From: Flavobacteriaceae bacterium
Lineage (GTDB): Bacteria; Bacteroidota; Bacteroidia; Flavobacteriales; Flavobacteriaceae
Reading direction: 5' to 3'
Length of the DNA stretch: 8,744 nucleotides
Assembly: GCA_949507465.1 (NCBI GenBank)
Contig: CATEMS010000362.1
Span: 1 to 8,744 of the forward strand
In this document: positions 1-6,084 of the stretch, piece after piece
Position numbering within the stretch: position 1 is the first letter of the stretch
How the letters are laid out: each line of letters begins with the position of its first letter
The notes under the pieces: model-generated
The model's input: the letters and a program-made list of their open reading frames with translations, nothing else
The model's database searches: none
Told to the model about the DNA's origin: nothing
Made by a program: the position numbers and the translations under genes

Positions 1-433
1 CACTCAAGGGTCTATCTTGTGTATTCCCCTGAATTATATCAATATCTGTTCCCCAGTGATGTCTTGAGGTGCCCGGTATGGTAGAGTACTCAATAATTTT
101 TGAAAGCGCTTGTTTTGGGGATAAACCTTGCCGGGTAAAACGTTTGTATTTGCCTTCAAATATTTCTTTTTGCCGCTCAAAACTTCTATAGGCAGATACA
201 GTTTCAATAATAATATTTTCTTTTGCGGCTGCGGCTTTCATCTTCAAAAACGCTACTTTGGTTTGTTTGTGCATTTTTTGGGTATAAGAATTTCCTGTAA
301 TATCAGGATTTCCTTTTCCGATAAGTTGTGCCTTAGTAAACCTATCTTGTGGGGCGCCTATGGCGTTAAATGGGTTTGTTAAGAGCCCTACGCTACAAAT
401 GGATATGAGATGTAAAAAGTCTTTCCGTTTCAT
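1..433 (-). CDS. M15-family D-alanyl-D-alanine carboxypeptidase (VanY-like), N-terminal part, cut by left window edge
   Basis: Reading leftwards from the ATG at 433-431, the frame stays open to base 1 and gives 144 residues; the C-terminus lies outside the window. The family comprises zinc metallopeptidases that remove C-terminal D-Ala from peptidoglycan stem peptides or act as LD-carboxypeptidases, usually outside the cytoplasm. Residues 1-24 (MKRKDFLHLISICSVGLL...) form a basic then hydrophobic export signal; RKDFLH resembles a degenerate Tat motif. The segment SAYRSFERQ (80-88) and the zinc motif SRHHWGTDID (123-132) match the M15B pattern SxHxxGxxxD, so H125 and D132 are expected zinc ligands. 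The remaining ligand and the catalytic Glu would be downstream. The gene follows pepE on the same strand after 60 bases, possibly as a second cistron, but the octamer TACCTTTA at 470-463 could be its own -7 element. The family call is firm; the substrate is unknown. Confidence 0.88.
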   Translation of the reverse strand, partial: MKRKDFLHLISICSVGLLTNPFNAIGAPQDRFTKAQLIGKGNPDITGNSYTQKMHKQTKVAFLKMKAAAAKENIIIETVSAYRSFERQKEIFEGKYKRFTRQGLSPKQALSKIIEYSTIPGTSRHHWGTDIDIIQGNTQDRPLS

Positions 434-493
434 GTATCTGCTGTCTTGAGCTTGCTTTATTTTAAAGGTACTATTTTTTACAAAACAACTATG

Positions 494-1195
494 TTAGAGT
501 TTTAAAATAGATCCTGTTTCAAGCAAGTAAGTAGCTTTTCCTTTCTTAAAAATACGCGCACTACAGTTTCCTTTTAAGGTGATGGTATCTCCACTAACTC
601 GCAGCCAACTACCCTCTGGCAAACCCACAACAGGAATATTGTTTTGAGTATGGAATTCTTTGATTCTTGTGGCCCTTGTTTCTCCCATATGAGTTGTTTT
701 TGGATCTGGCTCTATGTAATGGGCATTGATATTGAAAGGAATCACACCCATGGTATTAAAAGATGGCGGGTACACTATAGGCATGTCATTGGTATTTTGC
801 ATGGTGATTCCACAAATATTACTACCGGCACTTGTTCCTAGATAAGGTGTGGCGTTACAAATTGCTTTTTTAATGGAGCCAAGTAGTTTTGTGTCCTGTA
901 ATTGTTGGACCAATAAAAAAGTATTGCCCCCACCAGTGAAGATTCCTTGGCTTTGTTCTATCGCTTTTCTGGGATTTTTAAAGGTGTGTATGCCCCGCAA
1001 ATTTTTACCCATTTTACCAAATGCTTTTGCGGCCATTTTGGTGTAATTATCATGACTCACACCTCCAGGTCTTGCATAGGGAATAAATACAACCTCTTGG
1101 GCGTCTTTAAAGAGCGATTCAATTTCTTGCTGTAAATACTCTAGGTAGGTGCCCTTGTAAATGGTTGAGGTACTGGCAATAATTAGATTTTTCAT
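494..1195 (-). CDS. pepE: Dipeptidase E (alpha-aspartyl dipeptidase, peptidase S51)
   Basis: This cytoplasmic serine peptidase hydrolyses dipeptides with an N-terminal aspartate (Asp-Xaa). The product is 233 residues from the ATG at 1195-1193, which matches the usual length of about 230. An upstream in-frame ATG at 1225 would add ten residues (MYLYRITKHL) that the family lacks, and the typical beta-strand start MKNLIIAST begins at 1195, so I chose the latter. Visible hallmarks are the GGGNTF turn (88-93), the nucleophile elbow GTSAGSN with S122, NDMPI with D137, and NAHY with H159. These sit at a constant offset of +2 from the Salmonella PepE triad Ser120/Asp135/His157 as I recall it, so the triad is complete. 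No signal peptide is seen. The gene is divergent from the gene at 1314. A TACCTTTA octamer lies at 1222-1215, 19 bases before the start, and is a possible weak -7 element. Confidence 0.95.
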   Translation of the reverse strand: MKNLIIASTSTIYKGTYLEYLQQEIESLFKDAQEVVFIPYARPGGVSHDNYTKMAAKAFGKMGKNLRGIHTFKNPRKAIEQSQGIFTGGGNTFLLVQQLQDTKLLGSIKKAICNATPYLGTSAGSNICGITMQNTNDMPIVYPPSFNTMGVIPFNINAHYIEPDPKTTHMGETRATRIKEFHTQNNIPVVGLPEGSWLRVSGDTITLKGNCSARIFKKGKATYLLETGSILKL

Positions 1196-1278
1196 CAAGT
1201 GCTTAGTTATTCTATAAAGGTACACATTGTATCATTATATTTTACAGCCCCAAGCTCAGCTCTAATGGTATTAAATTA

Positions 1279-1286
1279 TATATTTG
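1279..1286 (+). promoter_or_regulatory. -7 promoter element (TATATTTG) for the gene at 1314
   Basis: TATATTTG exactly fits the Bacteroidota sigma factor -7 consensus TAnnTTTG and ends 27 bases before the ATG at 1314. No clear TTG -33 element is seen at the expected spacing. The box covers the TTG at 1284 that would otherwise be a possible in-frame start, which favours the ATG at 1314 as the true start. Part of a 9-base palindrome, AGCTCAGCT (1253-1261), lies upstream; its relevance is unknown. Confidence 0.6.
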
Positions 1287-1313
1287 AGTGGTGATAATTT
1301 CATAAAAATAAAA

Positions 1314-2093
1314 ATGAATAGTAAAGCAATTTTTCTAAGCCTACTTTTTTTGTGTTTTTTCACTTCTACATCAGCGCAAATCATCCTTTTGGAGGGTAGA
1401 GTTACCAACCCTGATGAGGTAGAGAATATTCATGTACTCAACACAACATCAAGATATAATGCCATAACAGATCAGGAGGGTAAGTTTACTATTGAGGCAA
1501 AACGATACGACACATTGGTTTTCTCTGGGATAAAGTATTTTTCAAAAAAGGTAGTGGTTACAGATAAGATGTATGCTCAAAAATACCTTAGCGTTTCTTT
1601 AATTGTGTTATTAAATGAGCTAGACGAGGTCTTTATAGGAAATACCCTTTCTGGAGATTTATTAAAAGACGCTCAGAGTATAAAAACCAATAAAGAATTC
1701 AACTTTGATGATGTAGGGATACCTGGTTTTAAAGGAAAACCTCAAGAAAAAATTCCTAAATTGGTGGGGCAAGTTATAACGCCACTATCTCTAGATGTAG
1801 AAGGTTTGTATAAGCACATCACAGGATATTATAAAGCATTAAAAAGGATGCGTAAATGGCGATCAGAAGATTACATTGCAACAGAAATATTGACCTATTA
1901 CACGGCTTCTTTTTTTCTTGATGCCTATAAGATTCCAAAAAACAGGACCTACGATTTTATAATGCTTTGCATTGAGACCTCAGATATCGAGAAAGATTTC
2001 AAAATCAAAAACTATAACGGTGTGCTTACAACATTTAAGGAAAAATCTTCAGCCTATATATATCGGTTAGACCCCAATAAAAGGAAAAATTAA
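1314..2093 (+). CDS. Exported carboxypeptidase-regulatory-like (CarboxypepD_reg-like) domain protein
   Basis: A 259-residue protein. Residues 1-22 (MNSKAIFLSLLFLCFFTSTS, then AQ) are a clear Sec signal peptide. Residues about 25-100 match the carboxypeptidase D regulatory-like beta-sandwich common in Bacteroidota: LEGRVTN, then TDQEGKFTIEAKRYDTLVFSG, then a strand ending in LDEVFI at 103-108. This is the fold seen at the N-terminus of SusC/TonB-dependent proteins, but here no plug or barrel follows. The remaining 150 residues (about 110-259) are rich in Lys, Tyr and Phe and contain no motif I recognise, so the biochemical role is unknown; a periplasmic or surface binding role is only inferred. 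The ATG at 1314 was chosen over an in-frame TTG at 1284 because it starts the signal peptide and the TTG lies inside the -7 box. The gene heads a trio with the DUF6702 and M1 peptidase genes, after which 85 bases separate it from the next gene. Confidence 0.82.
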   Translation: MNSKAIFLSLLFLCFFTSTSAQIILLEGRVTNPDEVENIHVLNTTSRYNAITDQEGKFTIEAKRYDTLVFSGIKYFSKKVVVTDKMYAQKYLSVSLIVLLNELDEVFIGNTLSGDLLKDAQSIKTNKEFNFDDVGIPGFKGKPQEKIPKLVGQVITPLSLDVEGLYKHITGYYKALKRMRKWRSEDYIATEILTYYTASFFLDAYKIPKNRTYDFIMLCIETSDIEKDFKIKNYNGVLTTFKEKSSAYIYRLDPNKRKN

Positions 2094-2140
2094 TAGTGTA
2101 ACATGTTTTAAAAAAGCAGCAAAAAAAGGTACTATTACAT

Positions 2141-2148
2141 TAGTTTTG
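2141..2148 (+). promoter_or_regulatory. -7 promoter element (TAGTTTTG) for the DUF6702 gene
   Basis: TAGTTTTG fits TAnnTTTG and ends 30 bases before the ATG at 2179, nearly the same distance as in the gene before. No convincing -33 TTG is seen; the sequence upstream is an A-rich run (2121-2128). It suggests the gene can be transcribed independently of the cistron upstream. Confidence 0.55.
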
Positions 2149-2178
2149 CTAGCATCGAATTTATAAAATAAATCATTC

Positions 2179-2679
2179 ATGAAATTTTTTAAGTTTTTTA
2201 TTTTATCCATAACGGTTTTTGCTGTTACGGGAGCTGCAATTCATAAATTTTATGCGAGCACCACCAGGATAGAATATGTGCCTCAAGAGCAGTCTGTTCA
2301 AATAATTACTGAAATGTTCACTGATGACATTCAGCAAGCATTATCTGAGAGAAACCTTAGAGATGTTCATCTAGATAGCAAAAAGCAAACACAAGAAGAT
2401 ATTTTATTGTTACAAGATTATGTGTTTAAAAAGTTGATTATTTTTGTGAACGGCACCAAGCAAGGCTATGATTATATTGGTTTACAATATGATATAGATC
2501 GAGTAAAGTTGTATCTAGAAATCACAAATGTTTCTTCTTTTGAGCAAGTAGAAATTGAAAATAAAATTTTGTTTGATGCCTTTGAGGATCAGCAAAACAT
2601 TATACATGTAACAACTCCTGAGTCAAGGCGAAGTCTTGTCTTAGACAAAGAAAATCCTAAAGGATTGTTAAAATTTTAA
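2179..2679 (+). CDS. Exported DUF6702 family protein
   Basis: A 166-residue protein with a signal peptide or membrane anchor at 1-20 (MKFFKFFILSITVFAVTGAA). The rest resembles the DUF6702 family, widespread in flavobacteria and of unknown function. Recognisable features are HKFYAST directly after the hydrophobic segment (22-28), IEYVPQEQSVQIITEMFTDD (31-50), the NGTKQ turn (91-95), the IENKILFDAF and DQQNIIHV strands (126-144), and the family-like ending DKENPKGLLKF (156-166). As I recall, members are sometimes labelled peptidase E in genome annotations; nothing here supports this, since there is no Ser nucleophile elbow and no relation to the true pepE at 494-1195. The protein is probably a small beta-rich periplasmic protein. 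It sits 63 bases before the M1 metallopeptidase, an arrangement I believe recurs in the phylum. The family call is good; the function is unknown. Confidence 0.85.
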   Translation: MKFFKFFILSITVFAVTGAAIHKFYASTTRIEYVPQEQSVQIITEMFTDDIQQALSERNLRDVHLDSKKQTQEDILLLQDYVFKKLIIFVNGTKQGYDYIGLQYDIDRVKLYLEITNVSSFEQVEIENKILFDAFEDQQNIIHVTTPESRRSLVLDKENPKGLLKF

Positions 2680-2683
2680 TAAC

Positions 2684-2696
2684 ACGCAGTATGCGT
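2684..2696 (+). other. Small inverted repeat (ACGCA-GTA-TGCGT) between the DUF6702 and M1 genes
   Basis: A perfect 5-bp stem with a 3-base loop lies five bases after the DUF6702 stop codon. It has no following T-run, so it is not a convincing terminator. It may be a weak 3'-end or processing hairpin, or chance. Confidence 0.25.
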
Positions 2697-2708
2697 CCTG
2701 GATTAGGG

Positions 2709-2716
2709 TATTTTTG
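2709..2716 (+). promoter_or_regulatory. -7 promoter element (TATTTTTG) for the M1 metallopeptidase gene
   Basis: TATTTTTG fits TAnnTTTG and ends 26 bases before the ATG at 2743. It follows the inverted repeat at 2684-2696. No TTG is visible at the usual -33 spacing. Confidence 0.55.
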
Positions 2717-2742
2717 AATACTTTATTTAACAAAAAAACACT

Positions 2743-5049
2743 ATGAAATTACTTAAGTTTTTATCGTTTATTTTACTAATGTCTTCGGTCGGTTTTACCA
2801 CTGCACAAGAAAAAGAAGCAACCAAAGAGGAGCGTAAAGCTGGACACTTGAACAACAACCGTTTCAAGCAGTTGTACCAAGAGTTTTCTTCGCCAAATCA
2901 ATACAGATCTGCCTCGGGGGCTCCTGGACCAGCCTATTACCAGCAGCAAGCAGACTATAAAATGGATATTTTCTTAAATGATGATACTTCTGTTCTATCT
3001 GGGAGAGAGACCATTACTTACACAAACAATTCTCCAGATGTATTGGAGTATTTGTGGGTACAATTAGATCAAAATGTTCGTGCTTCAGATTCAAAAAGCC
3101 CTTTAATTGAGGCAAACGGAGCAGCTCCTGCGCAACAGGCAAGCACTTTTGTTAATAGTTATATGGGACAGGCCTTTGACGGAGGGTTTAAAATAGAGTA
3201 CGTAAAAGACCGAAAAGGAAACAACCTTCCATATATAATCAATCGTACCATGATGCGTATCGATATACCTAAAGCCATGGCACCAGGAGACTCCTACTCT
3301 TTTGACATCAAATGGTGGTATAATATTGTCAACCATACCATCGATAGAGCCCGAAGTGGGTATGAGGTATTCGATGACGGAAATAAAGGATATGTTATTG
3401 CTCAGTTTTTTCCTCGCATGGCCGTATACAGTGATGTAGAAGGATGGCAAAATAGCCAATTTTGGGGTCGTGATGAGTTTGCACTGCCCTTTGGAGATTA
3501 TGATGTGAGTATTACCGTTCCTGCAGATCACACCATGGATGCCACAGGAGTCCTCACCAACAGAAAAGAGGTATTTTCTAAAACCATGATGAGCCGTTAC
3601 AACAAGGCAAAACAATCCTACAATACTCCAGTTGTTATTGTAACACAAGAAGAGGCAGAGAATGCTTCCAAAACAAAAGTAAAGGCAACTAAAACTTGGA
3701 AGTACAAAGCACAGAATGTACGAGATTATGGTTTTGCAACCTCAAGACGTTACATCTGGGATATGATGGCTGTAAAAATTGGAGAAAAAGATGTGATGGC
3801 TGTTTCTCTGTATCCACCAGAGGGAAATCCATTGTGGGAAGATTACTCAACAAAAGTAGTTGCAAGCACACTAAAATCTTACTCTAGAATGTCATTTGAT
3901 TACCCTTACCATAAAGCAATTTCTGTACATGCAAAAGGACAGGGGATGGAGTATCCAATGATTTGCTGGAATTACGGGCGACCAGACGCCGAGGGTAACT
4001 ACAGCGAAAGGGTTAAATATGGTATGATGAGTGTCATCATCCACGAGGTAGGGCATAACTACTTCCCGATGATTGTAAATAGTGACGAGCGCCAATGGAC
4101 TTGGATGGATGAAGGTTTAAACACCTTTGTACAGTATGTAGCTGAACAAGATTTTGGCGAGTGGTATCCAGATGCGATAGCTCCTAATAAAGCATATCCA
4201 TCACGTCGAGGTCCTGCAAAGAAGATAGTGAATTACATGGCTGGTGATCAAGATTTTATTGCTCCTATTATGACAAAGGGATTAAACACCTACAACTTTG
4301 GAGCAAATGCATACTCAAAACCAGCAACAGGTTTAAATATACTTCGTGAGACAATCATGGGTCGTGAATTATTTGATCACGCATTTAGAACCTACTCTCA
4401 GCGTTGGATGTTTAAACACCCAACTCCAGAAGATTTCTTCCGCACAATGGAAGATGCTTCTGCCGTAGATTTGGATTGGTTTTGGAGAGCATGGTTTTAC
4501 AGCACAGATTATACAGATATTGGTGTAAAAGATGTAAAGAAATATTATGTCTCTTCTAAAATGAACAAACAAGTACGAGAAATGATTGAAGCTCGTGGTA
4601 TGAAAGAGAGTGATCTCCCACCACTGGTATATCTTGTAGAAGAAGATTCAGAAGATTTTGAACAGGCCATGAAAACCCAAACGCTTAATGATGTTACAAC
4701 ATTACAAAGCTATATCATGGATAATATCTCTGCAGAGGATAGGGCAAAATTAAAAAGTCCTCGTTTTTTCTACGATGTCACTTTTGAAAAACCCGGTGGT
4801 ATCCCAATGCCAATTATTGTTGAGTACACCTACAGTGATGGCAGTACAAAACGTGAAACTTTCCCTGCTCAAGTTTGGAGAAAAAATGACAAAGAGGTCA
4901 GAAAAGTTGTAGCTTCAGAAATGGAGATTACCAAAATAATGGTAGATCCAGACCTAGAGACTGCAGATATTGACACAGCCAATAACGCTTGGCCAAAACG
5001 TAAAAAATTAGGAGAGTTTAAGAAATTTAAAGACAAAGTAAACAACTAG
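2743..5049 (+). CDS. Secreted M1-family zinc metallopeptidase (aminopeptidase-like)
   Basis: A 768-residue gluzincin. Residues 1-21 (MKLLKFLSFILLMSSVGFTT, then A) are a Sec signal peptide, so the enzyme should act in the periplasm or beyond. An N-terminal beta domain (about 65-270, including a YKMDIFLNDD strand and the SITVPADHTMDATG strand) resembles the M1 saddle domain. The catalytic part has GQGMEYPM (399-406) in place of the GxMEN exopeptidase motif, the zinc motif HEVGH (434-438, with E435 as general base), and the third ligand E457 in WMDEG exactly 18 residues after H438. Y524 in NAYSKP is the likely transition-state tyrosine. The set is therefore complete and the enzyme is probably active, removing N-terminal residues from peptides; specificity cannot be read from sequence. 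The last about 170 residues contain a long acidic and basic C-terminal region with no recognisable type IX secretion sorting domain. It closes the exported trio and is followed by a strong terminator. Confidence 0.95.
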   Translation: MKLLKFLSFILLMSSVGFTTAQEKEATKEERKAGHLNNNRFKQLYQEFSSPNQYRSASGAPGPAYYQQQADYKMDIFLNDDTSVLSGRETITYTNNSPDVLEYLWVQLDQNVRASDSKSPLIEANGAAPAQQASTFVNSYMGQAFDGGFKIEYVKDRKGNNLPYIINRTMMRIDIPKAMAPGDSYSFDIKWWYNIVNHTIDRARSGYEVFDDGNKGYVIAQFFPRMAVYSDVEGWQNSQFWGRDEFALPFGDYDVSITVPADHTMDATGVLTNRKEVFSKTMMSRYNKAKQSYNTPVVIVTQEEAENASKTKVKATKTWKYKAQNVRDYGFATSRRYIWDMMAVKIGEKDVMAVSLYPPEGNPLWEDYSTKVVASTLKSYSRMSFDYPYHKAISVHAKGQGMEYPMICWNYGRPDAEGNYSERVKYGMMSVIIHEVGHNYFPMIVNSDERQWTWMDEGLNTFVQYVAEQDFGEWYPDAIAPNKAYPSRRGPAKKIVNYMAGDQDFIAPIMTKGLNTYNFGANAYSKPATGLNILRETIMGRELFDHAFRTYSQRWMFKHPTPEDFFRTMEDASAVDLDWFWRAWFYSTDYTDIGVKDVKKYYVSSKMNKQVREMIEARGMKESDLPPLVYLVEEDSEDFEQAMKTQTLNDVTTLQSYIMDNISAEDRAKLKSPRFFYDVTFEKPGGIPMPIIVEYTYSDGSTKRETFPAQVWRKNDKEVRKVVASEMEITKIMVDPDLETADIDTANNAWPKRKKLGEFKKFKDKVNN

Positions 5050-5080
5050 TTTTACAACTCACACCCTAAAACACTCCCAT

Positions 5081-5111
5081 TAAACCCGCTACCCATTAGG
5101 TTGCGGGTTTA
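5081..5111 (+). terminator. Hairpin terminator after the M1 gene
   Basis: TAAACCCGC (5081-5089) pairs perfectly over 9 bp with GCGGGTTTA (5103-5111). Inside the 13-base loop, ACC (5091-5093) can further pair with GGT (5099-5101). Outside, AAACACT (5069-5075) can pair with AGTGTTT (5111-5117), which would share or displace the terminal A-T pair and leave a short bulge. The 3' side runs into a T-rich tail (TTTAGTGTTTATT). This ends the plus-strand transcript of the M1 gene before tatA. Confidence 0.8.
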
Positions 5112-5193
5112 GTGTTTATTACCCTTTTGCAAAAACCATCAAGGCATCTTTGGATTTAATTTAGGTTTCTGAATTAAAATTCTCAATTCTCCC

Positions 5194-5201
5194 TATATTT
5201 G
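5194..5201 (+). promoter_or_regulatory. -7 promoter element (TATATTTG) directly before tatA
   Basis: TATATTTG is identical to the box before the gene at 1314, but it ends only four bases before the tatA ATG at 5206. Transcription starting about 5-7 bases after the box would begin at or within the start codon, implying a leaderless mRNA. TTTCTG at 5166-5171 is the only candidate for a -33 element and is poor. Confidence 0.5.
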
Positions 5202-5205
5202 TGGT

Positions 5206-5502
5206 ATGATACAGCTTCATTTATTATTTATTAGCGGCGTAGAAATAGCATTTATCTTGGTGGTTGTTTTATTGGTTTTTGGAGCAGATAAAATTCCAGA
5301 GATTGCTCGCGGCCTTGGTAAAGGCCTCAGACAGGTCAAAGATGCAACGAATGATATCAAATCTGAAATTAGCAAAAGTGCAGATAAACAGAACATTGAT
5401 TTAAATCTCACGAAGGATGTCAGTAAAAATGTATCCGATAATCTAAAGCAAATAAAGGATGATGTTGAAGATTTTGGTGGTTCCATCAAAAGAAACCTTT
5501 AA
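5206..5502 (+). CDS. tatA: Twin-arginine translocase subunit TatA/TatE family
   Basis: A 98-residue protein of TatA architecture. It has a short periplasmic N-terminus (1-9), one transmembrane helix (about 10-25, GVEIAFILVVVLLVF), the hinge FGADKIPE (25-32) with the conserved F-G pair and P31, a Gly/Arg/Lys amphipathic helix (33-56, IARGLGKGLRQVKDATND...), and a charged, disordered tail. TatA oligomers form the passage for folded proteins carrying twin-arginine signals, together with TatC, which is not in the window. The ATG at 5206 is the only usable start: upstream in frame there is a stop at 5170-5172 and no other ATG, GTG or TTG, and none occurs early in the helix. The stop overlaps the ATG of the PAP2 gene by one base (TAATG), so the two are probably co-transcribed and translationally coupled. 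TatA and TatB types cannot be firmly separated here. Confidence 0.93.
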   Translation: MIQLHLLFISGVEIAFILVVVLLVFGADKIPEIARGLGKGLRQVKDATNDIKSEISKSADKQNIDLNLTKDVSKNVSDNLKQIKDDVEDFGGSIKRNL

Positions 5503-6056
5503 TGCTTCGCTCTCTAAGATATTGGGATCAAGATCTTCTGGTTTGGCTAAATAATCTTGGTAGTGAGTCCTTTGATGACTTTTGGATTTTTGTTACTCAA
5601 ATAGAAAGCTGGACACCACTTTTTCTCTATTTTATTGGTGTGCTGTTGTATTATTACAAGGGCAAAAAAGGAATTGTTCTTTTACTAGGAGGTATTATTA
5701 CCTTTTTAATAACCCTTGCTATTACAGATCTTACAAAAATATTTGTCCAGCGAATTAGACCAAATAATATAGATCATCTTTTGGATGTTATTCGTGTTTT
5801 GAAAGACCCAACAGGTTATAGTTTCTTTTCAGGGCATGCTTCCTCGAGTTTTTCTATTGTTGTTTATGTAGTGCTGTGTGTAAGAAACTTTTCTCCATGG
5901 GTATATCTCGCCTTTATATGGCCTTTACTTTTTTCTCTCAGCAGAATCTACGTTGGTGTTCATTACCCCAGTGATTTACTTGTTGGCGCGCTTGTTGGAA
6001 GTCTTATAGCTTTTTTGATATTTGGGCGTGCAAGCTATTTTGCTAAAAAAGTATAG
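5502..6056 (+). CDS. PAP2-superfamily integral membrane phosphatase
   Basis: A 184-residue membrane protein with about five hydrophobic helices (roughly 38-52, 57-78, 114-127, 132-147, 158-175). The three phosphatase signature motifs are present in order: KIFVQRIRP (79-87, K79 and R86-P87), FSGH (109-112, with H112 as the acid; the usual Pro before Ser is Phe here), and SRIYVGVHYPSD (147-158, with R148, nucleophile H154 and D158). Enzymes of this family remove phosphate from lipid phosphates such as undecaprenyl pyrophosphate, phosphatidylglycerol phosphate or lipid A; the substrate cannot be chosen from sequence alone. The ATG overlaps the tatA stop by one base, suggesting coupled translation. 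The gene ends 28 bases before the convergent methyltransferase gene with no strong terminator between them. Confidence 0.92.
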   Translation: MLRSLRYWDQDLLVWLNNLGSESFDDFWIFVTQIESWTPLFLYFIGVLLYYYKGKKGIVLLLGGIITFLITLAITDLTKIFVQRIRPNNIDHLLDVIRVLKDPTGYSFFSGHASSSFSIVVYVVLCVRNFSPWVYLAFIWPLLFSLSRIYVGVHYPSDLLVGALVGSLIAFLIFGRASYFAKKV

Positions 6057-6084
6057 TTGACACTTATTGTGTTAGCGGTTAAGA

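Noticed and set aside
128..382. Plus-strand open frame of 84 codons
   Set aside because: It is antisense to the M15 peptidase, whose frame carries clear motifs; the plus-strand translation is rich in Phe/Cys with no family resemblance.
644..1135. Three plus-strand open frames opposite pepE
   Set aside because: They lie antisense to a gene with a complete S51 triad; their translations show no recognisable features.
2653..2666. Inverted repeat AATCCT-AA-AGGATT
   Set aside because: It lies inside the last codons of the DUF6702 gene, has a two-base loop, is AT-rich and is not followed by a T-run, so it is likely chance.
494..2679. Possibility that the DUF6702 protein is a second peptidase E
   Set aside because: It lacks the GxSAG nucleophile elbow and the GGGNTF turn seen in the true pepE; the label would be a carried-over annotation error.
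3103..4572. Several minus-strand frames and one plus-strand frame within the M1 gene, up to 181 codons
   Set aside because: All overlap the well-supported M1 coding frame and lack motifs; the 181-codon frame is Cys/His/Ile-rich as expected for antisense reading.
5217..5489. Minus-strand frame opposite tatA
   Set aside because: Shadow of the TatA gene, with low-complexity Ser/Leu/Thr content.
6057..6084. Possible bidirectional terminator between the convergent PAP2 and methyltransferase genes
   Set aside because: Only a 4-bp stem (ACAC-TTATT-GTGT) can form and there is no clear T-run; too weak to call.
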